Assembly (NCBI GenBank): GCA_900541585.1
Contig: UQKD01000007.1
Location: 1-64,000 of the forward strand
DNA from: an uncultured Alistipes sp.
GTDB lineage: Bacteria > Bacteroidota > Bacteroidia > Bacteroidales > Rikenellaceae
DNA: 64,000 nt
Reading direction: 5' to 3'
Part shown: positions 51,230-59,010 of the stretch, in pieces
Position numbering within the stretch: position 1 is the stretch's first letter
How the letters are laid out: every line of letters begins with the position of its first letter
The notes under the pieces: model-generated
The model's database searches: none
What the model was told of the DNA's origin: nothing
What the model saw: only the letters and a program-made list of their open reading frames with translations
Translations under genes and position numbers: made by a program

Positions 51230-52123
51230 ATGAGGATATTTCTTGCCGGAGGAATTTCAGGCAACCTCCGCGAATTTTGGCAAAAGGTTATGAAAGTTTA
51301 CTGTGCATCGCCCAACAGCCGCAAAGAAGTCATCGAAGCGATGAACAGCTTTCTCGCGGGCGACAAGGACAAAATAATGCGGGAATCCATCTACGGAGCG
51401 GACTTCTTCGTCGGGGACGGGGATAGCACCCTATCAGGTATCAATGTCCTCGAAAGCTACTATTACCTGCGGAAAAACGAGGATTTCATGCCTCTCGTCA
51501 AGCATTTCGGGTCATTCCTGCTCGATAGCGGGGCATATACGTTCATGGCCGGTTCCCACAAGGGCGGCTGTGATTGGGATGCCTATGTATCGGAGTATGC
51601 CAACTTCATCAACCGCTTCGATGTAAAGCTCTTTTTCGAGCTGGATATCGATAGCGTCGCCGGGCTGGCGGAGGTCGAGCGGTTGCGGCACAAGCTCGAA
51701 AGGATGACGGGCAAGAAGCCCATCCCCGTATGGCACAAGAACCGAGGCAAGGAGTATTTCGTCAAGATGTGCGAGGAATACCCCTATGTCGCCATCGGAG
51801 GCATCGTAACGAAAGAAATTCCACGCAAAGTCTATGAGACGGCGTTTCCGTGGTTCATCAACACCGCTCACAAGCACAAGGCGAAGATTCACGGGCTGGG
51901 ATATACCACCGTCGCCAATCTGCAAAAGTATCGGTTCGATTCGGTCGATAGCACCGCATGGCTCTACGGCAATCGCGGCGGCTACATCTGCAAGTTCAAC
52001 CCGCGCACCGGATTGATGGAGCAAATGAGCAAAGAGGGATGTCGGCTCAAATCGAGAGAGGGTGCTGTAAACAACTTCAACGAGTGGATCAAATTCAGCC
52101 GATACGCCGAAAAATTCCTGTAA
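51230..52123 (+). CDS. dpdA: DpdA-like 7-deazaguanine DNA transglycosylase
   Basis: 297 aa from the ATG at 51230 (an AAGGA stands 6 bases upstream). The TGT fold is recognisable by the catalytic Asp in FLLDSGAYTFM (near residue 99), the second acidic site in FFELDIDSVAG, and the tunnel motif YVAIGGIVTKE near residue 188, followed by KAKIHGLGYTT. It exchanges guanine in DNA for preQ0 or a related base. The queC, yhhQ, queD, queE and folE genes directly follow and supply that base. Whether the protein starts here or at 51061 depends on the G-run. Confidence 0.85.
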   Translation: MRIFLAGGISGNLREFWQKVMKVYCASPNSRKEVIEAMNSFLAGDKDKIMRESIYGADFFVGDGDSTLSGINVLESYYYLRKNEDFMPLVKHFGSFLLDSGAYTFMAGSHKGGCDWDAYVSEYANFINRFDVKLFFELDIDSVAGLAEVERLRHKLERMTGKKPIPVWHKNRGKEYFVKMCEEYPYVAIGGIVTKEIPRKVYETAFPWFINTAHKHKAKIHGLGYTTVANLQKYRFDSVDSTAWLYGNRGGYICKFNPRTGLMEQMSKEGCRLKSREGAVNNFNEWIKFSRYAEKFL

Positions 52124-52152
52124 TTCCGATTCTTATTAAAAAGCACAAGGTT

Positions 52153-53349
52153 ATGAAAGATTCTGTCATCATCGTATCGGGAGGCATGGATAGCATCACC
52201 CTCCTGCATGAAAAGGCCGAGGAGATCGCATTGGCAGTAACGTTCGACTACGGCAGCAACCACAACAAGCGCGAGGCCGAGTGCGCCGCGCGGCATTGCC
52301 AGCAGCTCGGCATCGAACACATCATCATCCCGCTCGCATTCATCGGTCAGTATTTCAAATCCTCGCTTTTGGAGGGCGCGGACGCCGTGCCGGATGGCCA
52401 CTATGAGGCCGAAAACATGAAATCGACCGTCGTGCCGTTCCGCAACGGCATCATGCTCTCCGTGGCCTGCGGATTGGCAGAGAGCCGGAAGTTGAGCAAG
52501 GTTCTCATCGCCAACCACCACGGCGACCATGCGATCTATCCCGATTGCCGCGCGGGATTCGTGCATTCCATGTCGGAGGCCATGCGGCACGGCACCTACA
52601 TCGGGGTACAGATCGACGCACCCTATACAGGCATCAGCAAGTCCGACATCGCCCGCATCGGCAAACGGCTCGGCATCGACTACTCGAAAACCTACTCCTG
52701 CTACAAAGCGTCGTCAGCCTTTGAATGCGGGAAATGTGGAACTTGTGTCGAACGAAAGGAGGCGTTTAAGGATGCGGGAATTACTGACCCAACCCCCTAC
52801 GAAGATGAATTGAATCTTCAACCTATCGAGGGATTTGATGATTATTTCGTATCTGCAAGAGGTGAATTTTATAGCCAAGTATATGGCGAATTAAAAAAAA
52901 TGGCCCCTTATAAAGTGAGAGACGGATACTTGAGATTAGATTTATTCAAGAATGGAGAAAGAATAACCGTATCTCCGCATAGAATCGTAGCTCAAACTTT
53001 CATTTCCAATCCGGAGAATAAGCCCGAAGTAAATCATATCGACGGAAATAAGAGTAATAACTGTACGAGTAATCTCGAATGGGTTACGCATTCAGAAAAT
53101 ATGCGGCACGCTTATGATAATGGCCTTTGCCAAAATCAAAAAGGAGGAAACAACGGAAATTGCAAACTTTCAGATGATGAAGTAAAAGCGATCCGTCAAC
53201 TCTATAAACCCCGTAGCAGCGCTTACAATCAAAAGAAATTGGCGCAGATATTCAACGTATCGGTCGCCACTATCGACAATATCGTGAATAACAGGACGAG
53301 AGTGCAAGATTCAGAAATAATCGACCCGACGGAGTATGAAACGGAATGA
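52153..53349 (+). CDS. queC: QueC (7-cyano-7-deazaguanine synthase) fused to an HNH endonuclease domain
   Basis: 398 aa. Residues 1-219 are QueC: the PP-loop SGGMDS (9-14), VVPFRNGIMLSVACG, and the zinc cluster with Cys near 183 and CGKCGTC near 193-199. QueC should end shortly after ERKEAFKDAGITDPTPYE. Instead the frame goes on through NUMOD4-like, HNH (SPHRIVAQTFISNPENKPEVNHIDGNKSNNCTSNLEW) and HTH segments to the stop. The last residues, IIDPTEYETE, repeat the expected QueC end. The AT-rich insert therefore joined in frame and kept the original tail and the downstream start. QueC activity is likely retained. Confidence 0.88.
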   Translation: MKDSVIIVSGGMDSITLLHEKAEEIALAVTFDYGSNHNKREAECAARHCQQLGIEHIIIPLAFIGQYFKSSLLEGADAVPDGHYEAENMKSTVVPFRNGIMLSVACGLAESRKLSKVLIANHHGDHAIYPDCRAGFVHSMSEAMRHGTYIGVQIDAPYTGISKSDIARIGKRLGIDYSKTYSCYKASSAFECGKCGTCVERKEAFKDAGITDPTPYEDELNLQPIEGFDDYFVSARGEFYSQVYGELKKMAPYKVRDGYLRLDLFKNGERITVSPHRIVAQTFISNPENKPEVNHIDGNKSNNCTSNLEWVTHSENMRHAYDNGLCQNQKGGNNGNCKLSDDEVKAIRQLYKPRSSAYNQKKLAQIFNVSVATIDNIVNNRTRVQDSEIIDPTEYETE

Positions 53350-53995
53350 CGCCAATCTCATCACGCTGAATGTCGTGTTTGTCGTGTGCCTGATCGTGGC
53401 GAACGTCGTTACGAGCAAGGTGCTCGATACCGGCATCCATATCGGAGGGGTTCCCGTCCTCATTCCGGGCGCGGCTCTGACCTACGCCCTGACATTTCTC
53501 TGTACGGACGTTATCGGCGAAATATGGGGCAAGAAAGAGGCGAACAAGGCCGTCATCAGGGGTTTTGCCGCCCAGCTTATCGCCCTCGCCCTGATTATCC
53601 TGACGATGTATCTGCCAGCCTACGACGAGGAGATGCAACGGGCCTACCGGCTGCTGCTCGGTCAGACGCCGATATTCGTATTCGGGTCGCTGGTCGCCTA
53701 CCTCTGCTCCCAAAGTTGGGACGTATGGATATTCCACAAGATACGGGGACAGTTCTGCGGCAATCCCAAACGGCGGTGGATATGGAACAACGCATCGACC
53801 CTGACCTCGCAGATCATCGACACGGCGATTTACATCTCAATCGCATTCGGCATCGGTCTCGGATGGTTCATGCAGGAGGGCGGCATGATGCTCGTCCTCG
53901 GCATGGTCATCGGGCAATACCTGCTCAAAGCGGGGTTGGCTCTATGCGACACGCCGTTTTTCTACCTCTTAACTCACAAACATCAAGAAGAATAG
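53336..53995 (+). CDS. yhhQ: Queuosine-precursor transporter, YhhQ family
   Basis: 219 aa with about six membrane helices. The family pattern is NVVTSKVLDTG, ALTYALTFLCTDVIGEIWGKKEANKAVI, GQTPIFVFGSLVAYLCSQSWDVWIFHKIR and LTSQIIDTAIYISIAFG. It imports preQ0/preQ1. It overlaps the queC end by 14 bases. In a phage that also encodes synthesis it adds a second supply of the base. Confidence 0.9.
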   Translation: MKRNDANLITLNVVFVVCLIVANVVTSKVLDTGIHIGGVPVLIPGAALTYALTFLCTDVIGEIWGKKEANKAVIRGFAAQLIALALIILTMYLPAYDEEMQRAYRLLLGQTPIFVFGSLVAYLCSQSWDVWIFHKIRGQFCGNPKRRWIWNNASTLTSQIIDTAIYISIAFGIGLGWFMQEGGMMLVLGMVIGQYLLKAGLALCDTPFFYLLTHKHQEE

Positions 53996-53997
53996 CA

Positions 53998-54357
53998 ATG
54001 TATTACGTTTCTAAACGAATGGAGATCGCGGGAAGCCATCGGCTGACCCTCTCCTACAAAAGCCAATGCCAGCAGTTGCACGGCCACAATTGGGTCGTAA
54101 CGGTGTTCTGCAAGGCAAAAAAACTGAATGCCGACGGAATGGTCTGCGATTTCAAGCGGATCAAGGACAAGATTCACGGCTACCTCGATCACGGTAACTT
54201 CAACAAGCTGCTGCCGTTCAATCCGACGGCCGAAAACATCGCCCGATGGATCGTCGAGCAGATTCCCGAATGCTATAAGGCGACGGTGCAGGAGAGCGAG
54301 GGCAACGTCGCAATCTATGTCGCGGACACCAGCAAAGACGAGGAGGGCGCATTATGA
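53998..54357 (+). CDS. queD: QueD, 6-carboxy-tetrahydropterin synthase
   Basis: 119 aa. Zinc ligands H14, H28 and H30 (GSHRL, LHGHN), catalytic Cys24 and the Glu in QESEGN mark the QueD/PTPS fold. It turns dihydroneopterin triphosphate (from FolE) into 6-carboxy-tetrahydropterin. It overlaps queE by ATGA. Confidence 0.92.
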   Translation: MYYVSKRMEIAGSHRLTLSYKSQCQQLHGHNWVVTVFCKAKKLNADGMVCDFKRIKDKIHGYLDHGNFNKLLPFNPTAENIARWIVEQIPECYKATVQESEGNVAIYVADTSKDEEGAL

Positions 54358-54935
54358 GGGTAAACGAGATTTTCTACTCGATTCAGGGCGAGGGCCGATA
54401 TACCGGCACTCCGGCGATCTTCATTCGCCTTGCAGGATGCAATCTTCGCTGCGATTTCTGCGATACGGAGCACCAGCCCTACCAAGACCTCACCGAAGAG
54501 GAGATCATGCGTCAAATCGCCGATTTTCCGGCCGACCACGTCGTGATTACGGGCGGCGAACCGATGCTGCAACTCACCCTGTCGTTCATCAATCATCTGC
54601 ATAGCGCAGGGAAGTTCGTGCAGATCGAAACCAACGGCACGATTCCGATCAAGGGCTACCGCCTTATCGACTGGATCACCTGCTCGCCGAAATTCGACTT
54701 TTGCCCTCATGCCGAGCTTCGGCTCCAACGCATCGACGAGCTGAAAGTCGTCTATCAGGAGCAGGATATGTCGGCATACGACGGTATCGAGGCCAAAGAG
54801 TACTACTTGCAGCCCTGCGACTTCAAGGACGAGGCGCGGAACGCGGAAAACCTCGCGGCAACCATCAACTACATCAAATCACATCCGAAATGGAAGCTAT
54901 CACTCCAAACGCAGAAGATATTATCGGTGCGCTGA
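54354..54935 (+). CDS. queE: QueE, 7-carboxy-7-deazaguanine synthase
   Basis: 193 aa. The radical-SAM Cys triad is C29-x3-C33-x2-C36 within LAGCNLRCDFCDTEH. NEIFYSIQGEGRYTGTPAIFIRL and GGEPMLQ are further QueE marks. It converts 6-carboxy-tetrahydropterin to 7-carboxy-7-deazaguanine, the substrate of QueC. Its 3' end overlaps folE by 46 bases. Confidence 0.92.
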   Translation: MRVNEIFYSIQGEGRYTGTPAIFIRLAGCNLRCDFCDTEHQPYQDLTEEEIMRQIADFPADHVVITGGEPMLQLTLSFINHLHSAGKFVQIETNGTIPIKGYRLIDWITCSPKFDFCPHAELRLQRIDELKVVYQEQDMSAYDGIEAKEYYLQPCDFKDEARNAENLAATINYIKSHPKWKLSLQTQKILSVR

Positions 54936-55480
54936 AAACGCTCATCCGCGCCATCGGGGAAGACCCCGACCGCGAGGGACTGATCGGCACGCCCGACCGC
55001 ATTATGCGGATGTGGAAAGAGATATTCCGAGGTTACGATCCGAAGCAGAAGCCGAAGATCACCACGTTCGCCAATGAGGAGGGCATGTCGGATATTGTGT
55101 TCGACTGCGGCGACTACTATTCGATGTGCGAGCATCATATCCTGCCGTTCTTCGGCCGGTATTACTTCGCCTACATTCCCAGCCCGAAAGGGCGTATCCT
55201 CGGCATCAGCAAAGTCGCCCGCGTGGTCGGCTATTGCGCCGCCCGCTTGCAGTTGCAGGAACGGCTGGCACGGGACATCGTGCAGATGCTTTCCGAGGCT
55301 CTGAATAACGAGGCTCTCGGCTTCGCTATCGTGATGAAAGGGCAACACCTATGCAAGACGATGCGAGGAGTGCGGAATGACGGCAAGATGTCCGTAGCGC
55401 ATTTTACGGGCGTCTTCAACCTAAACTCTGATCTACGCAAGGAATTTTACAAACTCATAGACCTGAACAGCAATGGCTAA
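54890..55480 (+). CDS. folE: GTP cyclohydrolase I
   Basis: 196 aa, starting MEAITPNAEDIIGALKTLIRAIGEDPDREGLIGTPDRIMRMW. The zinc site is C80-EHH and C155 in GQHLCKTMRG, and HFTGVF is near the C-terminus. It makes dihydroneopterin triphosphate from GTP, the first step towards preQ0. Its long overlap with queE and 8-base overlap with the terminase small subunit place it between the modification and packaging modules. Confidence 0.93.
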   Translation: MEAITPNAEDIIGALKTLIRAIGEDPDREGLIGTPDRIMRMWKEIFRGYDPKQKPKITTFANEEGMSDIVFDCGDYYSMCEHHILPFFGRYYFAYIPSPKGRILGISKVARVVGYCAARLQLQERLARDIVQMLSEALNNEALGFAIVMKGQHLCKTMRGVRNDGKMSVAHFTGVFNLNSDLRKEFYKLIDLNSNG

Positions 55481-55985
55481 ATACAATGCGGCAAAAATCG
55501 AGGAGTGCGAGGCATGGGTAGCCGCTCACGGCCTGATCGACTACGGCGGGGCGAAGCTGAAAGAGTTTGTCCGCGAGATGGGGATCGACGAAAAGACCTA
55601 TCGCCTGTGGATGAAAGGCAAGCCGCAGTTCAAAGAGGCCATCGAGCGGGCAAAGGAGGTTTTCAAGCAGAACCTCACCCATGATCTCGCCATCTCGCTA
55701 TCCAAAGCCGCCAAAGGGTATGAGCATGAGGAAACCGAGCAGGAGTTCCGCGTCGGAGCGGACGGACAGCCGACCCCGTTCAAGATGAAGAGGAAGAAAA
55801 TCCATGTGCAGCCGAATATCGGAGCCGCGATTTTCCTCCTGACGAATCTCGACCCCGAACACTATCAGAACAGGCAGCGCAACGATATAACGCTCAAAAA
55901 GGACGACGAAAAACCTATGACACTCGATGAAATCAATGCAGAAATCGCACGACTTGAAAGGTTTGAGGATAAGGCGGATAAATAA
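55473..55985 (+). CDS. Terminase small subunit (putative)
   Basis: 170 aa. The N-terminal part ECEAWVAAHGLIDYGGAKLKEFVREMGIDEKTYRLWMKGKPQFKEAIERAKEVF is a DNA-binding HTH of the phage small-terminase kind. The C-terminal part (IGAAIFLLTNLDPEHYQNRQRNDI) is typical of this group. It starts within folE and its stop overlaps the large-terminase start. Confidence 0.83.
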   Translation: MAKYNAAKIEECEAWVAAHGLIDYGGAKLKEFVREMGIDEKTYRLWMKGKPQFKEAIERAKEVFKQNLTHDLAISLSKAAKGYEHEETEQEFRVGADGQPTPFKMKRKKIHVQPNIGAAIFLLTNLDPEHYQNRQRNDITLKKDDEKPMTLDEINAEIARLERFEDKADK

Positions 55986-57466
55986 TGAGATCATCTACAA
56001 TCGAGGTACGCGAACAGTTGATGAGGTTGAAGCGCGAGAAGTTGAAACTCGAAGCTCCGACCTCCTTTTCGCGTTTCCTCGGTTATAGTAATCCGAAATA
56101 CGAGTTGGAGTGGTTCCATAAGCTCATCGCGGATCATTGCCAAATGCTGTTGGAGGGCAAGATCAAAAACCTGATGGTTTTCATGCCTCCGCAGCACGGA
56201 AAGTCGGAAATCATCTCCCGCAATTTCCCCGCATGGGCGCTCGGACAAAACCCCGACCTGAAAATCGCCGGATGCTCCTACTCCTCCGATCTCGCGCAGC
56301 AGTTTTCACGCTCGATTCAGAGGACGATAGACAGTAAGGAGTATCAGGCGATATTCCCTGAAACCTATCTCAACGGCTCGAATATCCGCACGGATTCGCG
56401 GGGTTATTTGAGGAATGTCGATCTCTTCGAGATGGTAGGTCATCGAGGGTTTTACAAGGCGGTCGGCGTAGGAGGTTCTTTGACAGGTACACCCGTCGAT
56501 ATTGCGATCATCGACGACCCGGTAAAGGATGCGAACGAGGCGAACTCCATCACTTACCGACAGAGGGTGTGGGATTGGTACAACACCGTTCTTTCGACCC
56601 GTCTGCACAACAATTCGCGGCAGCTCTTCATCATGACGCGTTGGCATGAGGACGACCTCGCCGGGCGCATCCTCAAAGCCGAGCCGCAGGAGTGGACGGT
56701 ACTCGCCATCCCTGCGATCTGCGAGCAGGAATACGACGGAGGATTGAGCGAACGGCATATCGGCGACGCATTGTGGCCGTCGCGCCACTCCATCGAGAAG
56801 TTGCAGAAGCAGAAAGCCCGCGCCCCGCGCGAGTTCAATGCCCTGTATCAGCAACACCCGACCATCGAGGGCGGCAATATCGTGAAAAGGGACTGGTTCC
56901 GCACGATTTCGCTTGCCGAGTTCCGGTCGCTGCGATTCAACGAGCCTATACACTTCTACCTCGATACGGCCTATAACAAGAAGAAAAAGGGCCAAGACAA
57001 CGACCCCAGCGGCGTATTGGCGGCCTGCCGGATCAGGAATTACATCTATCTGATCGACGCGCAGAAAGTGTATAAGGAGATGCCCGACCTGTTGCGGTTC
57101 CTGCCTCAATACATCGCGGCGCATGACGGCAATTCCGAGAGCAAGCTCCATGTCGAGCCGAAAGCCAACGGCGAGAGCGTGGTGCAGATGCTTCAAGAAA
57201 TCTCGACCCTCAATGTCAAGCGGACGCCCACGCCTACCGATGACAAGGAGGTGCGATTACGGGCCGTTTCGCCGCGCGTGGAGTGCGGGCGGGTGTTCAT
57301 CGTCGAGGGGTCATGGAACGACGATTTTCTCGATGAAGTATGCGGATTTCCGAGCCAGCCGCACGACGAGTTCGTCGATATTCTCGGATATGCGATAAAC
57401 GACCTGTACGATGAGGACGACGATATAGATTACGACGTATTGAGCAAGTCGAGTTTAGGGATGTAA
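55985..57466 (+). CDS. terL: Terminase large subunit
   Basis: 493 aa. ATPase domain: Walker A PPQHGKSE near residue 68, Walker B DIAIIDDPV near 173, and the coupling motif TRWHEDDLAGR. Nuclease domain: HFYLDTAYNKKKKGQDNDPSGVLAACR near 317, and DEFVDILGYAI near the C-terminus. It packages DNA into heads. Adjacent genes are the small subunit upstream and portal downstream. Confidence 0.94.
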   Translation: MRSSTIEVREQLMRLKREKLKLEAPTSFSRFLGYSNPKYELEWFHKLIADHCQMLLEGKIKNLMVFMPPQHGKSEIISRNFPAWALGQNPDLKIAGCSYSSDLAQQFSRSIQRTIDSKEYQAIFPETYLNGSNIRTDSRGYLRNVDLFEMVGHRGFYKAVGVGGSLTGTPVDIAIIDDPVKDANEANSITYRQRVWDWYNTVLSTRLHNNSRQLFIMTRWHEDDLAGRILKAEPQEWTVLAIPAICEQEYDGGLSERHIGDALWPSRHSIEKLQKQKARAPREFNALYQQHPTIEGGNIVKRDWFRTISLAEFRSLRFNEPIHFYLDTAYNKKKKGQDNDPSGVLAACRIRNYIYLIDAQKVYKEMPDLLRFLPQYIAAHDGNSESKLHVEPKANGESVVQMLQEISTLNVKRTPTPTDDKEVRLRAVSPRVECGRVFIVEGSWNDDFLDEVCGFPSQPHDEFVDILGYAINDLYDEDDDIDYDVLSKSSLGM

Positions 57467-57485
57467 ACCAGTAAATTTTAAGGAT

Positions 57486-59003
57486 ATGATGCTATTTGAT
57501 TTGTTTCGTAATTACCTCAATGCTCTTGTAGGACGGAATCAGGAGTTTGAGAAGCTGTTGGCCGCCAAAGACATTTCGGCGGTCAAGGAGCGCATGGGCA
57601 ACCGTATGGATATGGCGATTGCCGCGCTCAAAGAATATGAAGTGTCCACCCATGAAATCATGAAGCGGGAGGACAAGATCATCACCGACAAAAAGGGGAA
57701 TTTCATCCGGTTCGAGCCGGTATGGAAGCTGCCGATCCCCTATCAGGTTTACATCAATGAAATCGCCCTCGTATTCCTCTACGGCCGTCCGGTGAAATGG
57801 ACGCAGCAATCCACCGGGACAGATCAGGCGTTCCAAAAATTTCAGGATGTCATCGAGCGCACTCACTTCAACAGCAAACTCCGCCAATGCAAGCGCATCG
57901 CCGGATCGGAGACCGAAAGTGCAATGCTTTTCCGCGTTTTCCGCGATGCGAACGATGAGCCGGACGTTCAGATTCGGGTGCTCGCCAAGAGCAAGGGAGA
58001 TGAGATTTACACGCGCTGGGATCAGTATGAAAACCTGATCTCCATAGCTTGGGGCTACTATGTCCGGGAGCAGGAAAACAGCCTCGTCTATCACTTCGAC
58101 ATCTATACCCCGAATATCATCTACCGATGCACGCGGAAGAGCATCGGATGGGAGGTCGTCGAAGAGACGAATTTCATCGGCAAGATTCCGCTCATCCTCT
58201 TCCAGCAGGACAAGGAATGGAACGGCGTCGAGCCGCTTATCCATCGTGAGGAGCTGATCGGCTCGCGCACCGCCGATACGAACGACTATTTCGCCGATCC
58301 TATCGCTATCATGGCCGCCGACCTCATCAAGAACCTGCCGGAGAAGAAAGAGGCGGCGAAACTGCTCGTGACGAACGATTCCGAGGGCGTGGACAAGGCG
58401 GCGAAGTACCTGACATGGGACAGTGCGCCGGAAAGCAAGAAACAGGAGATCGAATGGTTGCAAAATCATATCCTTTCCAAGTCGTTCACCCCGAATATCT
58501 CGCTCGACACGCTGAAATCGTTGAGCAATCTGTCGGGAAAAGCCCTGCGGACGGTGATGTTGCTTGCCGACATCAAGGCGGCCAAGCACAAGGAAACCCA
58601 CGACGAGCTGTTATCCCGCACCTCTTCGCTCATCACGGCGATCATCGGCAACGTCCTCGACGTGCATCTGAAAACCGAGTGCGAGAATCTGAAAATCGGA
58701 CATGAGTTCCAAGAGCCGTTCGGGGACGACATCGCGGAAGCCCTCGAAAATATCATCAAGAGCCTCGACGGCGGCATCATGGCGACCGAAACCGGCGTAG
58801 AACTGAACCCTCTCGTCAAGGATAAGAAGCTCGAAATGGAGCGTCTGAAAGCCGAAGAGGAGGAACGGGCGCAGAAGCAGCAGTCGATTTTCGGTGATAT
58901 GGAGAACGGCGGGCCTCAATCCGCCTCGGATGGCGGCGACGACCCCGATGACGAAAACGGAGATGAAGATGACCCGAAGAACAAGCAGCAACAGAAGAAG
59001 TAG
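57486..59003 (+). CDS. Phage portal protein
   Basis: 505 aa of the SPP1-type portal pattern: an N-terminal helical part, the central IPYQVYINEIALVFLYGRPVKWTQQ and KIPLILFQQDKEWNGVEPLIHREELIGSRTADTNDYFADPIAI, then a long helical C-terminus ending in an acidic, Gln/Lys-rich tail. It lies between terminase and the MuF gene, the standard order. Confidence 0.88.
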   Translation: MMLFDLFRNYLNALVGRNQEFEKLLAAKDISAVKERMGNRMDMAIAALKEYEVSTHEIMKREDKIITDKKGNFIRFEPVWKLPIPYQVYINEIALVFLYGRPVKWTQQSTGTDQAFQKFQDVIERTHFNSKLRQCKRIAGSETESAMLFRVFRDANDEPDVQIRVLAKSKGDEIYTRWDQYENLISIAWGYYVREQENSLVYHFDIYTPNIIYRCTRKSIGWEVVEETNFIGKIPLILFQQDKEWNGVEPLIHREELIGSRTADTNDYFADPIAIMAADLIKNLPEKKEAAKLLVTNDSEGVDKAAKYLTWDSAPESKKQEIEWLQNHILSKSFTPNISLDTLKSLSNLSGKALRTVMLLADIKAAKHKETHDELLSRTSSLITAIIGNVLDVHLKTECENLKIGHEFQEPFGDDIAEALENIIKSLDGGIMATETGVELNPLVKDKKLEMERLKAEEEERAQKQQSIFGDMENGGPQSASDGGDDPDDENGDEDDPKNKQQQKK

Positions 59004-59010
59004 GTAGCCG

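Noticed and set aside
52770..53349. Intein or self-splicing intron within queC
   Set aside because: No Cys/Ser first residue or His-Asn end of an intein. The insert is filled by the HNH frame, leaving no space for a ribozyme core.
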